Assembly (NCBI RefSeq): GCF_030247185.1 | Contig: NC_080571.1 | Location: forward strand, 109,203,128 to 109,267,127 | Source of the DNA: Malaya genurostris | Lineage: Eukaryota > Arthropoda > Insecta > Diptera > Culicidae | Direction of reading: 5' to 3' | Length of the DNA stretch: 64,000 nucleotides | In this document: positions 23,282-33,695 of the stretch, one piece after another | How the letters are laid out: every line of letters starts with the position of its first letter | How positions within the stretch are numbered: the first letter of the stretch is position 1 | The notes under the pieces: model-generated | Told to the model about the DNA's origin: nothing | Databases searched by the model: none | Seen by the model: the letters and a program-made list of their open reading frames with translations, nothing else | Made by a program: the position numbers and the translations under genes

Positions 23282-23407
23282 GATGTTGTTTTTGTGGTTT
23301 TTGTAAATCCATCAAACCCTTCAGCACTTCACTCATTAGAAAAATTCTGGGTGATTATAAAGGACAGGTTTCAGGTATTTGAATCCAACATACACCCGAA
23401 AATCTGT
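23282..23407. other. Short spacer
   Basis: No feature recognised between the SINE and the Rep-A copy. Confidence 0.3.
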
Positions 23408-24345
23408 TTCAATCCACCTAGTAGTGTAATGATACCTTTCTCATATCAACCATACCATCATATATAATACTGGGGTATTTTTCAAAATGATTTTCGGTTT
23501 TTGAAAGTATAATCGGAATCGGTTTAGTTGAGCGTTTACTGATAATGACTACCGATTGGAGTAGTTTCGAGACCGATTTAGAAAATTGTTTACGCTTGTT
23601 GTTTCGTCCCTTTAATATAAATTTCTAACACACTTTACCCTATAACTATTACTTGTACCGGTAGTAGGATCCGGATGAAATTTAGGAATTCCGTATGGGA
23701 TAACAGGATAGCCGAAATCAGTTTGTTTGACCGTCTACTAATAATGACGATCGATTGGGCCAATTTAGAAAAAAATTTACGTATTTTGTTTATCCCATGT
23801 TAGTGATGGTATAAAACTCTCAACACATTTTACCCTATTTTTCCAAATGAGATTTAGAAGTTTTATGTAGGGTCATAAGACCATTTATTTGAATGTAAGT
23901 TTGTAAAAAACGGTTAAGGAGAAAAGTGAGTAGGTAATTTGAAATTGGAATTTTGATGCCAATAATTTCGGAACCGGAAGTCGGATCCAAATGAAATTTA
24001 GAAGTTTGGTAAAAGACTTTTAGACCATTTATTTGAATCTAAGTAAAATTCGGTCATGCCATTTTTGAGAAAGGTAAGTACACATAATTTCATTTTTTTG
24101 CACATCTACCCCACAACTCCAGAATCGGAGCAATATCCAGGAATTTTGTATGAGACCATTAGAAATTTCATTTGAATTTAAGTTAGTAAAAATCGGTTCA
24201 GCCATCTCCGAGTTCTTGCAAAAAACGTTACATACACACATACGCACATACACATTCAGACATTTGCGTGCTCGACGAACTGAGTCGAATGGTATATGAC
24301 ACTCGACTCTCCGTTCGGGTAACGGATTTGCCTTTCTTATATATA
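23408..24345 (-). repeat. Rep-A dispersed repeat, near full-length copy
   Basis: Begins with AATCCACCTAGTAGTGTAAT, the complement of the Rep-A right end, and runs through inverted versions of its paragraphs. It finishes with the inverted GACTCAGTTCGTCGAG phrase (about 24270) and GCCTTTCTTATATATAAAGCC. Confidence 0.7.
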
Positions 24346-24572
24346 AAGCCATTGTTGGAAAAACGGAAAAACCGAACCAATCGACTCAGCTCGACCAGAA
24401 CGGAAAATGTCTGTGTGTGTATGCGCAAGTTTCTCGAAGATGGCTGAACCGATTTTAACAAGCCTAGGCTCGTTTGAAAGCTTTTGTTAGATCATTGATC
24501 AAGTTCGAAGATCAAATGGCTGTGACTTTTGGTCCCGGAGATATGATGATATAAGTGACGTAACCGACAAAG
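24329..24572 (+). repeat. Rep-A partial copy, opposite orientation
   Basis: Starts in the same CTTTCTTATATATAAAG junction that ends the preceding copy and reads rightwards through 'CGACTCAGCTCGACCAGA', a GT-rich run and 'GATGGCTGAACCGATTTT'. The two copies meet left end to left end. Confidence 0.65.
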
Positions 24573-25262
24573 CATTCTTTTTCATTTAGGGGCAAGCCTA
24601 ATTTTGTGCTTAGAGCACATAACCGTGTTGAATTTTGTTTACGTTTCGTCTTAGACTCATCAGTGAATAGCAGTTCAAATTAAACTGCCTAATTCAGAAC
24701 TCGTTTTGTTTTGTTTTTTTGTTTATTATCACTCTAATATATATAAGGGTACTAATATTTTTAATTACCTTTAATATCGTGAAGCGCTAGTTCGCAAAAG
24801 TTTAAGCACCTCGAAAAAAGTCCCCACGCAAAATTTGAACTAAATCAAATATCGCGGATATGCGGTTAAGGTTTAAAAATTTTCGAAAAAATTTTTTAAC
24901 AGAAAAAATTTTTGTTTGGATTACACCAGATTTGGATGTTTCATGCATTTCTAAAACATATGGCATCAACAAAAAAAATTCTTCCATTTTGCGGTCTACT
25001 CAGACTTCTGGATTTCCGAAGTCTCAAAGTCGATTTTTACAAAAAAAAAATATTTTTTTTTCAGATTATACCAGATCTAGACGTTTCATGCATTTCTAAG
25101 ATATTTGGCTTCGAAAAATTTTTTTCTTTAGTTTTGAATTTTTTTATGCGAATTTCCGAAGTTACGCAGTTTTTTACGCGGATTTCCGAAGTTACGCGGT
25201 TTTTTTGTGCGTTTTTTTTACGTATCCCTCGCGTAAGAAGAAACCTCAGCATTTTGAAATCA
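24573..25262. repeat. Degenerate tandem repeat region
   Basis: TTCATGCATTTCTAA, preceded by an ACCAGAT(T/C)T phrase, occurs near 24938 and again near 25085, about 147 bases apart. A 30-bp unit containing ATTTCCGAAGTTACGC is then tandemly repeated at 25150-25205. The open frames across this region are by-products of the repeats. Confidence 0.6.
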
Positions 25263-26316
25263 GTTCTTCGAGGTATATAAAAAATTAAAGTGTTCCTCTT
25301 AGCTTCTGTAATGCATGAAGAGTGTCAAGAAATTCCTAATTTCTTATCAATCGCATAAATGACTTTGAAATGCACGCATATTTTCAAGTAAACGATTCCA
25401 ACCAGTGCGGTAGAATTTCATTTTCAATCGAATAATATAAGATGACAATGAAATTTATGGCCACTGACCGTCAGAATATTCCTACTAATTCATTTGACTT
25501 TTGCTGCCATTTTCAAGTGATGCTTCGAGAATTCATCGTCAGTTGAATGATCGTACCTAGTCATTTGAAGTTTTGCTTGCTCAGTTTCAAGTACCAAGTA
25601 GTCTAGCTGCTTCATTGTCTTCGCTCTTGGTAGTGAGCAAGTTCGAATGAATAGAATTATAAATGGAGTAAAGTATTAAAAATGAAAACCGAAGGAGGAA
25701 ATTATTAATTTATATGTATTATCTAATTGATATTTATCAATTATCTTGAACCAATTAAATAATTCATCTATTATCTTGAACCAATTAAAATGTTTATATG
25801 AACCTCATTCCAAGGCCGCCCTCACACTATTGAAAGAGATATTTTGTTACTTCAAGATATCAACTGACTGGTTAATCCTTTCACGACCATAAGATGTGCA
25901 GGACGAAATATGTCAGTACAAGACAATACTTTAGCTATTGGGGGTGTAAATTAAGAGAATATCACCAGAAAAACATAGAAGGGTGCATAAGTTTCCTATA
26001 ATTTCATGGGAAATATTTTTCCCTATGATTCTTAGAAATAAATAAAATAAGTGATGAGTTTGTTATATCGCAATTTAATTTATTGATTTAATTGCTTTAA
26101 CTATCAGAATAGTAAAATAAATAGTTAGTTATGGCATTCTACAAAACGATTATATGTACCTGTGGACGTTGCACATAGCACATTTATTATGTGTTCTATT
26201 TTCTATACGTCATTTTGCACAAACTTTTTAGTGCAATAATGATTGATAGTTTTTTTTACTTATTCGTTCAGAAACACATTTGTCGCCTTGGAAAAACGTT
26301 TTCTTTAACATTCAGT
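25263..26316. repeat. AT-rich dispersed repeat, left part, interrupted by the I-like element
   Basis: Phrases near 25730-25890 (AATTGATATTT, then ATATGAACCTCATT, then GGCCGCCCTCACAC) recur at 35545-35640. The continuation 'GTTAAACTGAGCTTCG' occurs at 35694 directly after them, but here only at 32644, beyond the I-like element. The I-like insertion therefore probably split this copy. No gene is present. Confidence 0.5.
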
Positions 26317-26334
26317 AAAAAAAAACATAGATTT
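26317..26334. repeat. Target-site duplication of the I-like element (left)
   Basis: AAAAAAAAACATAGATTT (18 bases), identical to 32558-32575. Confidence 0.9.
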
Positions 26335-26723
26335 TTTTTTTTCATAAATACGTTTATTTCTTAAGGCAGTTTACATAAGTTTTTCTTCGCCGTAGCATCA
26401 CTTTTACATAATATTCTTATCCTAATTTAATTCTAACATAGTCACAACGTTTTGAATTTATTAAAACATATTCTCTTATAGCTTAAATATCATCTTAGGT
26501 AACTCGTCATTAATTATGAAATCTACTCGGAAATATTATTTGAACCAAATGATTAACTTCTATAAATTATAAAATAAGCTGTTATTTTCAGAACTTTTGT
26601 TGATAATTTCATACACTGTTTCGAGTTTGTTTGTATCATTACATTATTTTTATTCTAATTTAGCTATTGGTTGAACTCATGGACGCAGCTGGGATCAGAG
26701 CTAAGTCTTAAAAGGGGCCTTTA
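26335..26723 (-). other. 3' UTR and poly-A of the I-like element
   Basis: Non-coding, AT-rich. On the minus strand it ends with an AATAAACGTATTTATG stretch, including an AATAAA signal, about 10 bases before the A run that abuts the target duplication. Confidence 0.8.
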
Positions 26724-29700
26724 TTAAATTGAAACTCCAATTTTCTTTATGAAATGATAAATAAGTTTCATGTATGAAAGGTCACGACAAGCAAGAATGT
26801 CTCGAACTGGGATATTGGATAGTCTACCTTGGGTACGCAAAGAATTTATTAGTTGAGATCTGACATCACGATACTCCACGCATGTCCAAACGACATGATC
26901 AATATCCCGATAACCTTCTCCGCAAGCACAATGATTAGTCTCGGAGAGCCCAATTCGAAGGAGATGTGCATCTAACGTGTAGTGATTGGACATGAGTCTG
27001 GACATCACACGAATGAAATCCCTACTCACATCCAGTCCCCTGAACCATGCCTTTGTCGATATATTCGGAATAATTGAGTGCATCCACCGACCCAGATCAT
27101 CTCTATCCCAAGAAGCTTGCCAGCTGGCAAGTGTTCTTTGGCGAGACGAGCTATAGAATTCGTTGAAAGCAATCGGTCGCTCATAAATTTCACCCTCAAT
27201 AGCACCACGTTTGGCTAAAATATCGGCTCTTTCATTGCCAGGAATGGAGCAATGAGCCGGGACCCAGACTATAGTGATTAGATAATTATTGTTCAATATG
27301 TCGTTCAGGCACTGTTTTATTTTGCCCAGGAAAAACGGTTCAGTCTTGCCAGTCATGTTTGAGCGAATGGCTTCAATTGCACTCAGACTATCTGTGAAGA
27401 GGAAATAATGGTTTGGAGATAATGTGACGATTACACTCAAACTATAATGAACTGCTGCTAGCTCTGCTATATAAACAGATGCAGGTTCTTGAAGCCTAAA
27501 TGAGGCCGAAACATTATTGTTGAACATACTAAACCCTGTCGCTTCTTCAATTCGCGATCCGTCCGTGTAAAACATTTTCTCAGAGTCAATATGCCTGAAC
27601 TTACTTGAAAATATTTTTGGGATTTCCGTCGAGCGTAGGTGATCCGGGATTCCACGCACTTCGCGCTGCATGGATGTGTCGAAAAATAAAGTTGAGTCAG
27701 GGACATTGAGGAGGCTGACATGGATAGGAATATATCTTGAAGGGTTGATTTCCTGTGACATATGGTTAAAATATACTGTCATGAATTTTGTTTGAGATCG
27801 AAGCTCGACTAGTCGTTCGAAATTATTAATTACCATGGAATTCAGCACCTCACATCTTATTAGCAGGCGTGATGAAAGCTCCCAAAATCGATCTTTTAAT
27901 GGAAGAACTCCCGCCAGAACTTCAAGACTCATTGTATGTGTTGAATGCATGCAGCCTAAGGCAATTCGCAAACAACGGTACTGAATTCGCTCAAGTTTGA
28001 TAATATGAGAGTTTGCAGCGGAACGAAAACAAACGCATCCATATTCCATCACTGAAAGTATCGTTGTTTGATACAATTTTATTAGATCTTGCGGATGAGC
28101 ACCCCACCAAGATCCTGTTATTGTTCGAAGAAAATTTACTCTTTGTTGGCATTTCGTTATCAGATACCTAATGTGTCCTCCCCACTTGCATTTGGAATCG
28201 AACCACACCCCGAGGTATTTAAAAGTTAAAACCTGTTGGATCATTCTTCCCATCATATGGAGCTGAAGCTGCGCGGGATCATGCTTTCTTGAAAAGACTA
28301 CTAACTCTGTTTTCTCCGCAGAGAATTCGATACCAAGATGAACAGCCCAAACGGACAAGTTATCTAAGGTATCTTGCAATGGTTTATGCAGATCAATAGC
28401 TTTGGGTCCAGTAACTGAAACCACGCCATCATCTGCCAATTGTCTTAGTGTACATGGGGTTACAAGACAGCTGTCAATGTCATTCACGTAAAAATTATAA
28501 AGGAGCGGACTGAGGCATGAGCCTTGCGGTAGACCCATGTAGCTAATTCTGAATGTTGTCAAATCGCCATATGAAAAATGCATGCGTTTCTCTGACAAAA
28601 GGTTGTGCAAATAATTATTTATAACCGCTGGGAGTCCATGTTGGTGGAGCTTGTCTGAAAGAACATCAATGGAAACTGAATCAAATGCTCCTTTAATGTC
28701 TAAAAATACAGATGCCATTTGTTGCTTTTGAGCGAAGGCAATTTGGATGTCAGACGAAAGTAATGCAAGGCAATCATTCGTCCCTTTATTTCTACGGAAG
28801 CCAAACTGAGTATCTGACAACAAACCGTTCGTCTCGACCCAAGTGTCGAGACGTCGTAGAATAATTTTTTCGAACAATTTTCTGATGCAGGACAACATCG
28901 CAATGGGTCTATATGAGTTGTGATTGGAAGCTGGTTTCCCCGGCTTTTGAATGGCGATAACTTTCACTTGTCTCCAGTCAGGTGGAACAATATTTTGCTC
29001 AAGAAACTTGTTGAACAATTCCAACAAACGTCTTTTTGCGAGGTCGGGCAGATTCTTCACCAAGTTGAATTTAATTCTGTCCAACCCAGGAGCGTTATTG
29101 TTACAAGACAAGAGTGCTATAGAAAATTCCATCATTGAAAATGGGTTATTAATAAAACCATTATTTGGAGGAGATTCCCTTATAATGCTCTGCGTAGGAA
29201 CAGAATCTGGGCAAACTTTCCTAGCAAAGTCAAATATCCATCGGTTCGAGTATTCATCACTCTCATTGCCCACGTTACGATTCCTCATTCGTCTGGCCGT
29301 GTTCCAAAGAGTGCTCATTGAGGTTTCTCTTGACAAACCTTCGACAAAATGTCTCCAATAGCTACATTTTTTGGCTCGAAGTATGCTCTTGTACTTGGTT
29401 TCTAAAGCCATAAGTTTTTCAAAATTCTGAGGAGTTCCTCCTCCCCGTTTTAGAAACGTCTTACAAGCATTTTGTTTTGCGAGTTTAGCCTCTGAGCACT
29501 CTTTGTCCCACCAGGGGTTGGGAGGCCTTCTGTTAGTCGTTGGCCCAGGAAAGCGTTTAGTTTGGGATTGTTCTGCTGCCTCCAGAATCGAACAAATGAG
29601 GAAGTCATATTCTTCAAGTGGAGGGAGCTCTTCCATTGAATTCAAAATACTAGAGATACTACTTTGGTATTTAATCCAGTCGATATTTTTTGTCAAATCA

Positions 29701-30440
29701 TATGGAATACTAGCTGAAGTAGCAATGCAATTGCTATTGCTAATTGAGATGATGATTGGTAAATGATCGCTACCGTGTAAATCAGGCAATATTTTCCAGG
29801 TGCAATCTAGTCGAATTGATGTTGAGCAAAGAGATAGATCTAATGCACTTGGGCGTGCGGGAGGTCTTGGGATCCGTGTCATGCTACCCATATTTAATAC
29901 CGTCATGCTAAAATTGTCACAAATGTTTTGTATTAAAGATGATCTGCTATCATTGTAAACGGAACCCCACATCATTCCGTGCGAATTTAAATCCCCCAGA
30001 ATCAATCGTGGAGCAGGAAGGGCTTCAACCATTTCATTAAGCTGTCGCTGTCCAACTTGTGCTTTTGGAGGAATATAAACCGAAGCTATGCAAATATCTT
30101 TGCCTTTAATGTTTATTTGGCAAGCAATAACTTCTATACTAGAAGTTGAAGGGATGTTTAATCTATAAAAGGAATAGCATTTCTTAATTCCCAAAAGCAC
30201 TCCACCATACGGAGAGTCTCTATCGAGACGTATAATGTTAAAATCATTAAAATTTAAAGCTATGTTTGAAGTAAGCCATGTTTCGCATAAAGCAAATACA
30301 TCACATTTTTGGCTATGCAATAAAATTTTAAATGAATCAAGTTTTGGCATTATACTTCGACAATTCCACTGCAGGACAGTGGTTGTATCATTTGCGGCGG
30401 GTGATAAATTATCCATCAAAAGATACAAAACCTGAGACAA
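26724..30440 (-). CDS. I-like ORF2: endonuclease, reverse transcriptase, RNase H
   Basis: This 1238-residue protein would nick the target DNA, reverse-transcribe the element's RNA and degrade the template. Residues 20-230 form an AP-type endonuclease: QWNCRS, CETWL with Glu53, ILGDLNSHG with Asp150, Asn152 and His154, and SDHLPI at 224-229. RT follows: RPIAMLSC, QFGFRRNKGTNDCL, DIKGAFDSVS (581-590), GLPQGSCLSPLLY (636-648), LADD (668-671). RNase H occupies about 957-1080 with FYTDGS (Asp960), Glu993, TDSLSA (Asp1017) and WVPAHCSIPGNERAD. A Cys/His motif (HCACG...DHVVWTC) lies near the C-terminus. The start ATG overlaps the end of ORF1 by 32 bases, so translation probably depends on reinitiation or a similar mechanism. 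No lesion is seen. Confidence 0.95.
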   Translation of the reverse strand: MSQVLYLLMDNLSPAANDTTTVLQWNCRSIMPKLDSFKILLHSQKCDVFALCETWLTSNIALNFNDFNIIRLDRDSPYGGVLLGIKKCYSFYRLNIPSTSSIEVIACQINIKGKDICIASVYIPPKAQVGQRQLNEMVEALPAPRLILGDLNSHGMMWGSVYNDSRSSLIQNICDNFSMTVLNMGSMTRIPRPPARPSALDLSLCSTSIRLDCTWKILPDLHGSDHLPIIISISNSNCIATSASIPYDLTKNIDWIKYQSSISSILNSMEELPPLEEYDFLICSILEAAEQSQTKRFPGPTTNRRPPNPWWDKECSEAKLAKQNACKTFLKRGGGTPQNFEKLMALETKYKSILRAKKCSYWRHFVEGLSRETSMSTLWNTARRMRNRNVGNESDEYSNRWIFDFARKVCPDSVPTQSIIRESPPNNGFINNPFSMMEFSIALLSCNNNAPGLDRIKFNLVKNLPDLAKRRLLELFNKFLEQNIVPPDWRQVKVIAIQKPGKPASNHNSYRPIAMLSCIRKLFEKIILRRLDTWVETNGLLSDTQFGFRRNKGTNDCLALLSSDIQIAFAQKQQMASVFLDIKGAFDSVSIDVLSDKLHQHGLPAVINNYLHNLLSEKRMHFSYGDLTTFRISYMGLPQGSCLSPLLYNFYVNDIDSCLVTPCTLRQLADDGVVSVTGPKAIDLHKPLQDTLDNLSVWAVHLGIEFSAEKTELVVFSRKHDPAQLQLHMMGRMIQQVLTFKYLGVWFDSKCKWGGHIRYLITKCQQRVNFLRTITGSWWGAHPQDLIKLYQTTILSVMEYGCVCFRSAANSHIIKLERIQYRCLRIALGCMHSTHTMSLEVLAGVLPLKDRFWELSSRLLIRCEVLNSMVINNFERLVELRSQTKFMTVYFNHMSQEINPSRYIPIHVSLLNVPDSTLFFDTSMQREVRGIPDHLRSTEIPKIFSSKFRHIDSEKMFYTDGSRIEEATGFSMFNNNVSASFRLQEPASVYIAELAAVHYSLSVIVTLSPNHYFLFTDSLSAIEAIRSNMTGKTEPFFLGKIKQCLNDILNNNYLITIVWVPAHCSIPGNERADILAKRGAIEGEIYERPIAFNEFYSSSRQRTLASWQASWDRDDLGRWMHSIIPNISTKAWFRGLDVSRDFIRVMSRLMSNHYTLDAHLLRIGLSETNHCACGEGYRDIDHVVWTCVEYRDVRSQLINSLRTQGRLSNIPVRDILACRDLSYMKLIYHFIKKIGVSI

Positions 30441-31719
30441 TTGGCCATTGAGCTGATAACTGCTTCAAAAAATTTCTAGCTATTGGAAGGAATGCCATTA
30501 TGAGGGTCTTTAAGGGTTCAGATATATTGAATGCTGAGAAAATCCATTCAACAATTTCCGAAAACTTCAGTAATCCTGTTGGTGGCTGTGAAATAGAGCC
30601 CGCAGGATTATTACCTTTTTCTGTGCTAGATCCTGGATTGGTTTGTGAATTTGACAAACCAGGAGGCACAGTCTTTGGTTTTGACTTTTTTTGTTTAACA
30701 CGGGGATCTTTTTTTGAAGATGAAATTTTAGGTGTCTTTTTTGGTAATTTGGAAGAAGACTTCTTTCTCTTAACTGACCCTTGGGTAGTGATAAACGAAT
30801 TACCTTCACTATTTTCGTCAGAGTCAGAGTCCTCTGGTTCCTCTAGATTTGAAAACCCGTTTTCGGTTTCCAAAGGGGGGACATCAATGACCGTTTTAAG
30901 CATTTCTGCATATGTGCGCTTAGACCGTGCTTTTAAAGAAAGCTTAATTTTGTCTTTGTGTACTTTAAATGCAGTGCATACTGAAATATCCTCATGAGGA
31001 CTTTCTCCACAATAAATACATTTTTCAATTTCCTTGTTGCAATCATTATCTTTATGAGGCCCTTCACACTTAATACATTTTGGTTTATTACTACAGTAAG
31101 TAGCTGTGTGGCCGAATTTTTTGCAGTTCGTACAATTCATTACATTTGGAACAAAAAGCCGAACAGGGAGGCGAATTTTATCGACATAGACATGGGACGG
31201 CAACGCAGACCCGGCAAATGTCACTCGAAACGAGTCTGATGGGCGATAAACTTTCTTTCCCTCTTCATGAACTACTGAGTACAGTTGTTTGCACTCCAGT
31301 ATTTTCACACCCTCAAGCATAGAGTTCTTGAAACGACCAACACCATGCTTGAGTAAATCATCTACCGAAAGACTCGCTTCGGTAACAACACCGTCAATTT
31401 CGACATCTTTGGAGGGTATGTAAACTTTATACTCTTTAATGAAATGTTCCGAAGAGACAATATCATTCGCGTGTTTCAAATTATTTACCACAACACGAAT
31501 TTTATCGTTATTTACTTTTATGATCTCTTTGATTGAAGAGTATCGTGATGTCAAACCTTTATTAATTTGTAAAATGTTCAATGGCTTTGATATACGTCTA
31601 AAAAAGACTATCCAAGGCCCAGAAGAGCTCTCCTGATATTTTTTCGTTCGTGGGGGTATCGGATTCATGCTAGGATTTACGTCCATGGATTCATCCATCA
31701 CATTAAAATTTTTAATCAA
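30409..31719 (-). CDS. I-like ORF1: nucleic-acid-binding Gag-like protein
   Basis: A 436-residue protein expected to bind the element RNA and form ribonucleoprotein particles. It has an N-terminal half without clear motifs (perhaps an RRM-like fold). Three adjacent zinc knuckles follow: Cys196-Cys199-His204-Cys209, Cys215-Cys218-His222-Cys227 and Cys234-Cys237-His242-Cys248, the typical arrangement in I and Jockey superclade ORF1 proteins. A Lys/Ser/Pro-rich linker (about 310-370) and a hydrophobic tail complete it. The ATG at 31719 is the first in frame. The 3' end overlaps ORF2 in another frame. No interruption is visible. Confidence 0.9.
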   Translation of the reverse strand: MIKNFNVMDESMDVNPSMNPIPPRTKKYQESSSGPWIVFFRRISKPLNILQINKGLTSRYSSIKEIIKVNNDKIRVVVNNLKHANDIVSSEHFIKEYKVYIPSKDVEIDGVVTEASLSVDDLLKHGVGRFKNSMLEGVKILECKQLYSVVHEEGKKVYRPSDSFRVTFAGSALPSHVYVDKIRLPVRLFVPNVMNCTNCKKFGHTATYCSNKPKCIKCEGPHKDNDCNKEIEKCIYCGESPHEDISVCTAFKVHKDKIKLSLKARSKRTYAEMLKTVIDVPPLETENGFSNLEEPEDSDSDENSEGNSFITTQGSVKRKKSSSKLPKKTPKISSSKKDPRVKQKKSKPKTVPPGLSNSQTNPGSSTEKGNNPAGSISQPPTGLLKFSEIVEWIFSAFNISEPLKTLIMAFLPIARNFLKQLSAQWPIVSGFVSFDG

Positions 31720-32064
31720 ACTTTAAATAAAAAATGAAACCAACACTACACAGTACTCAATCAAAAGGAAAAGAAAAAACTTCTACCTTGAAATTGTTGT
31801 CTATCTCCGTTGCACTGCCGTGTAGATTCTCGTTGCTCTAGATGTTCTTGTTGGATGCTGATTGTTGGATGTGATGCTACTGCTACCTGACATCAAGCAC
31901 CACTCGATTTCCGATTTACTTTTGTCTTCGCCAGCTGTAACCAGCGCAGGTCACCGGTGTATACCTGCGTGTTGTATGGCAGTGGAAAGACCGAGTTGTC
32001 TTGTCTCCTTCTTCCTAGTGCTCCGCACCGATATGCTTCTGCACCGAAGTGCCTTCGCACCGGT

Positions 32065-32142
32065 GTGCCTTTGCACTCTCCTGCTTCTATGTGCCTTTGC
32101 ACTCTTCCTCTTCGATGTGCCTTTGCACTCTCCTGCTCAGCA
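32065..32142 (-). repeat. Three 26-bp tandem repeats in the I-like 5' UTR
   Basis: TGTGCCTTTGCACTCT recurs at 26-base spacing (32065, 32091, 32117), with a degenerate unit upstream (near 32040). Repeated 5' UTR units are often promoter or enhancer-like modules in retrotransposons. Confidence 0.75.
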
Positions 32143-32327
32143 CTTGTGGCTGTATATTGCGGCCTGGGTAGAGTTTGGGAAACGCCCTTTGTTGTTTCCT
32201 TCACCAGCTTGGCCCAGCACTAGGGCTCTCTTATGCAGCACGACTATACGTTTTAACGGCTGCTGCCAACAGGTCTCTACCTGTAGTTCAACCGTTGTCG
32301 TATTTAACGCGTGTAAACTAACCAGCG

Positions 32328-32329
<2 letters not shown>

Positions 32330-32358
<29 letters not shown>

Positions 32359-32490
32359 TAACTATTTATTGGAATATGAGTTAAAATTAAATTATTAAGA
32401 TTTAAATTGGGTGTTCAGCCACAAGTGGTGACTTTTCAGCCCTGTTATATATATATGATTTGGTTATTACCATGAAGACATCATTTGCTT
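32330..32490 (-). mobile_element. 161-bp retroposed fragment inserted in the I-like 5' UTR
   Basis: AACCAGCGTT occurs at 32320-32329 and again at 32491-32500, and the left side of the insert is a run of about 28 T. On the minus strand the insert is therefore a short sequence ending in poly-A with a 10-bp target duplication, as expected for a 5'-truncated LINE-mobilised copy. It is unlike the I-like 3' UTR, so its source is unknown. Confidence 0.75.
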
Positions 32491-32557
32491 AACCAGCGTT
32501 GTTAAACTGTACGCTTCTATACACAACCTTCTCGGTTGAACGGCTATTACTGAATGC

Positions 32558-32575
32558 AAAAAAAAACATAGATTT
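32558..32575. repeat. Target-site duplication of the I-like element (right)
   Basis: Identical to 26317-26334. Confidence 0.9.
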
Positions 32576-33387
32576 AATAGTAATTGAAGAATCTATAACA
32601 ATTCTTATAGAAGGGAAACATATTTCCCTTAAGCGTTAAAGGGTTAAACTGAGCTTCGATTTGAAGAGAATCAATTGAGAATGCTGCCCGTTCTGTACGT
32701 CAGCGAACGTTGTGTGTGTCAGCGTGTGAAGTTTACTGCAGTAGAGAGATCGTCAGTGTGTTTCACATTCGGCTTCAATTGAATTGAATGACGTTTTACT
32801 GCACTGATTCCAATAAGATGAATATTAGTCGAAATGTCCCAGGAATTATAACCTTCAACATCAATCCGCTATAGATCGTTTCTACTGATACGACCGATCC
32901 GACTATTTTTATGATTCGGCTATGACTGAATTTATCATGCAGCCATAACCGAAACCAAAAAATAATAATAATAGAAATTGGGTCAGTCGAATCGGTATAA
33001 TGCTGGTTACCCTTTAATATTTTTCCTTATGGTCTTCATGTTTTCAATTGAATTATAGTGATATTTTATCAGAAAGAAAACTTAGTTTTAGGAAGAGATT
33101 TTAAAGAACCTGTGAGTTTGGCTGCTTGTAAAAAAAAAAAACATTACGTCACTAAATGGAATTGGTTTCGTATAGTCTCCGAATGACATGCTAGATTTAC
33201 ATGTTGTTTAATAACTCACCACCATGAGATATGATATTGCAATCAATTGAGCACGCTGTCAAAGAGCGAACAAGTTATTACGCATAGTTTCCAAATATTT
33301 TTTTTTGTCCTATTAGGAACCCCACATCAAAACCGTCATGTCTACTGTCTAGGATTTGGCGAACAGCTTCAGGCGAAAACGTGTTTT
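32576..33387. repeat. Right part of the split AT-rich repeat, then unclassified DNA
   Basis: 'GTTAAACTGAGCTTCG' (32644) and the phrase with GATCGTCAGTGTG (32748) match 35694-35780. Beyond about 32810 no feature is recognised and there is no gene. Confidence 0.5.
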
Positions 33388-33695
33388 AATCTACCTAGTG
33401 GTATAATGATGCTTTTCTCACAGGTGAAAACAGTACTTGTTGTTTCGGGAACCAGACACCGGATGTCGATATAACCGAAGTAAGTTAGTGTAGCCATCGA
33501 TCTACAACCTGAATACAAGTTGGAATAGTTTTGAACTCATTTTAATAGACTTTTTCAATTTTTTGCAACGTTGCTTTAAATGACATTGCTCAACTCGTCA
33601 AACTGTGTCGAATGGTATGTGGCGCTTGTCCCTTCGGACAAATTTCACTAGTCGGGCTTTGCGGGTGATTGCATACCCTTCTACATGAGAAAGAC
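33388..33695 (-). repeat. Rep-A dispersed repeat, internally shortened copy
   Basis: Starts with the inverted Rep-A right end (TTTAATCTACCTAGTGGTAT) and finishes with the inverted left end (GATTGCATACCCTTC, then ATGAGAAAGAC). The middle is deleted to about 300 bp, which confirms both family termini. Confidence 0.6.

Larger units (their letters stand above)
26335..32557 (-). mobile_element. Complete I-clade non-LTR retrotransposon (6.2 kb)
   Basis: Flanked by an exact 18-bp target duplication. Its 3' end (left on this map) carries a short poly-A (the T run at 26335-26342), so it reads on the minus strand. From 5' to 3' it has a 5' UTR with 26-bp repeats and a later 161-bp insertion (31720-32557), ORF1 (436 codons), ORF2 (1238 codons) overlapping ORF1 by 32 bases, and a 381-bp 3' UTR. 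Both frames are uninterrupted, with catalytic residues visible. The ORF1 CCHC fingers and the RNase H at the end of ORF2 point to the I superclade. A mosquito lineage such as MosquI is a plausible relative, but I cannot verify it. Confidence 0.9.
31720..32557 (-). promoter_or_regulatory. 5' UTR / presumed internal promoter region of the I-like element
   Basis: I-clade elements transcribe from an internal promoter in the 5' UTR. This region lies between the 5' target duplication and ORF1. It holds a GC-richer segment with short tandem repeats (32040-32142) and has been split by the 161-bp insertion at 32330-32490. The plus-strand 178-codon open frame at 31862-32398 and its companions run through this repeat and the T tract and are not genes. 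Promoter function is inferred from family knowledge, not from a motif. Confidence 0.5.

Noticed and set aside
30500..30997. 165-codon plus-strand frame opposite ORF1
   Set aside because: Antisense shadow of the ORF1 coding sequence with no domain.
31862..32398. 178-codon plus-strand frame
   Set aside because: It runs antisense through the repeat-rich I-like 5' UTR and into a T tract, giving a poly-Phe end. It is a shadow of non-coding DNA.
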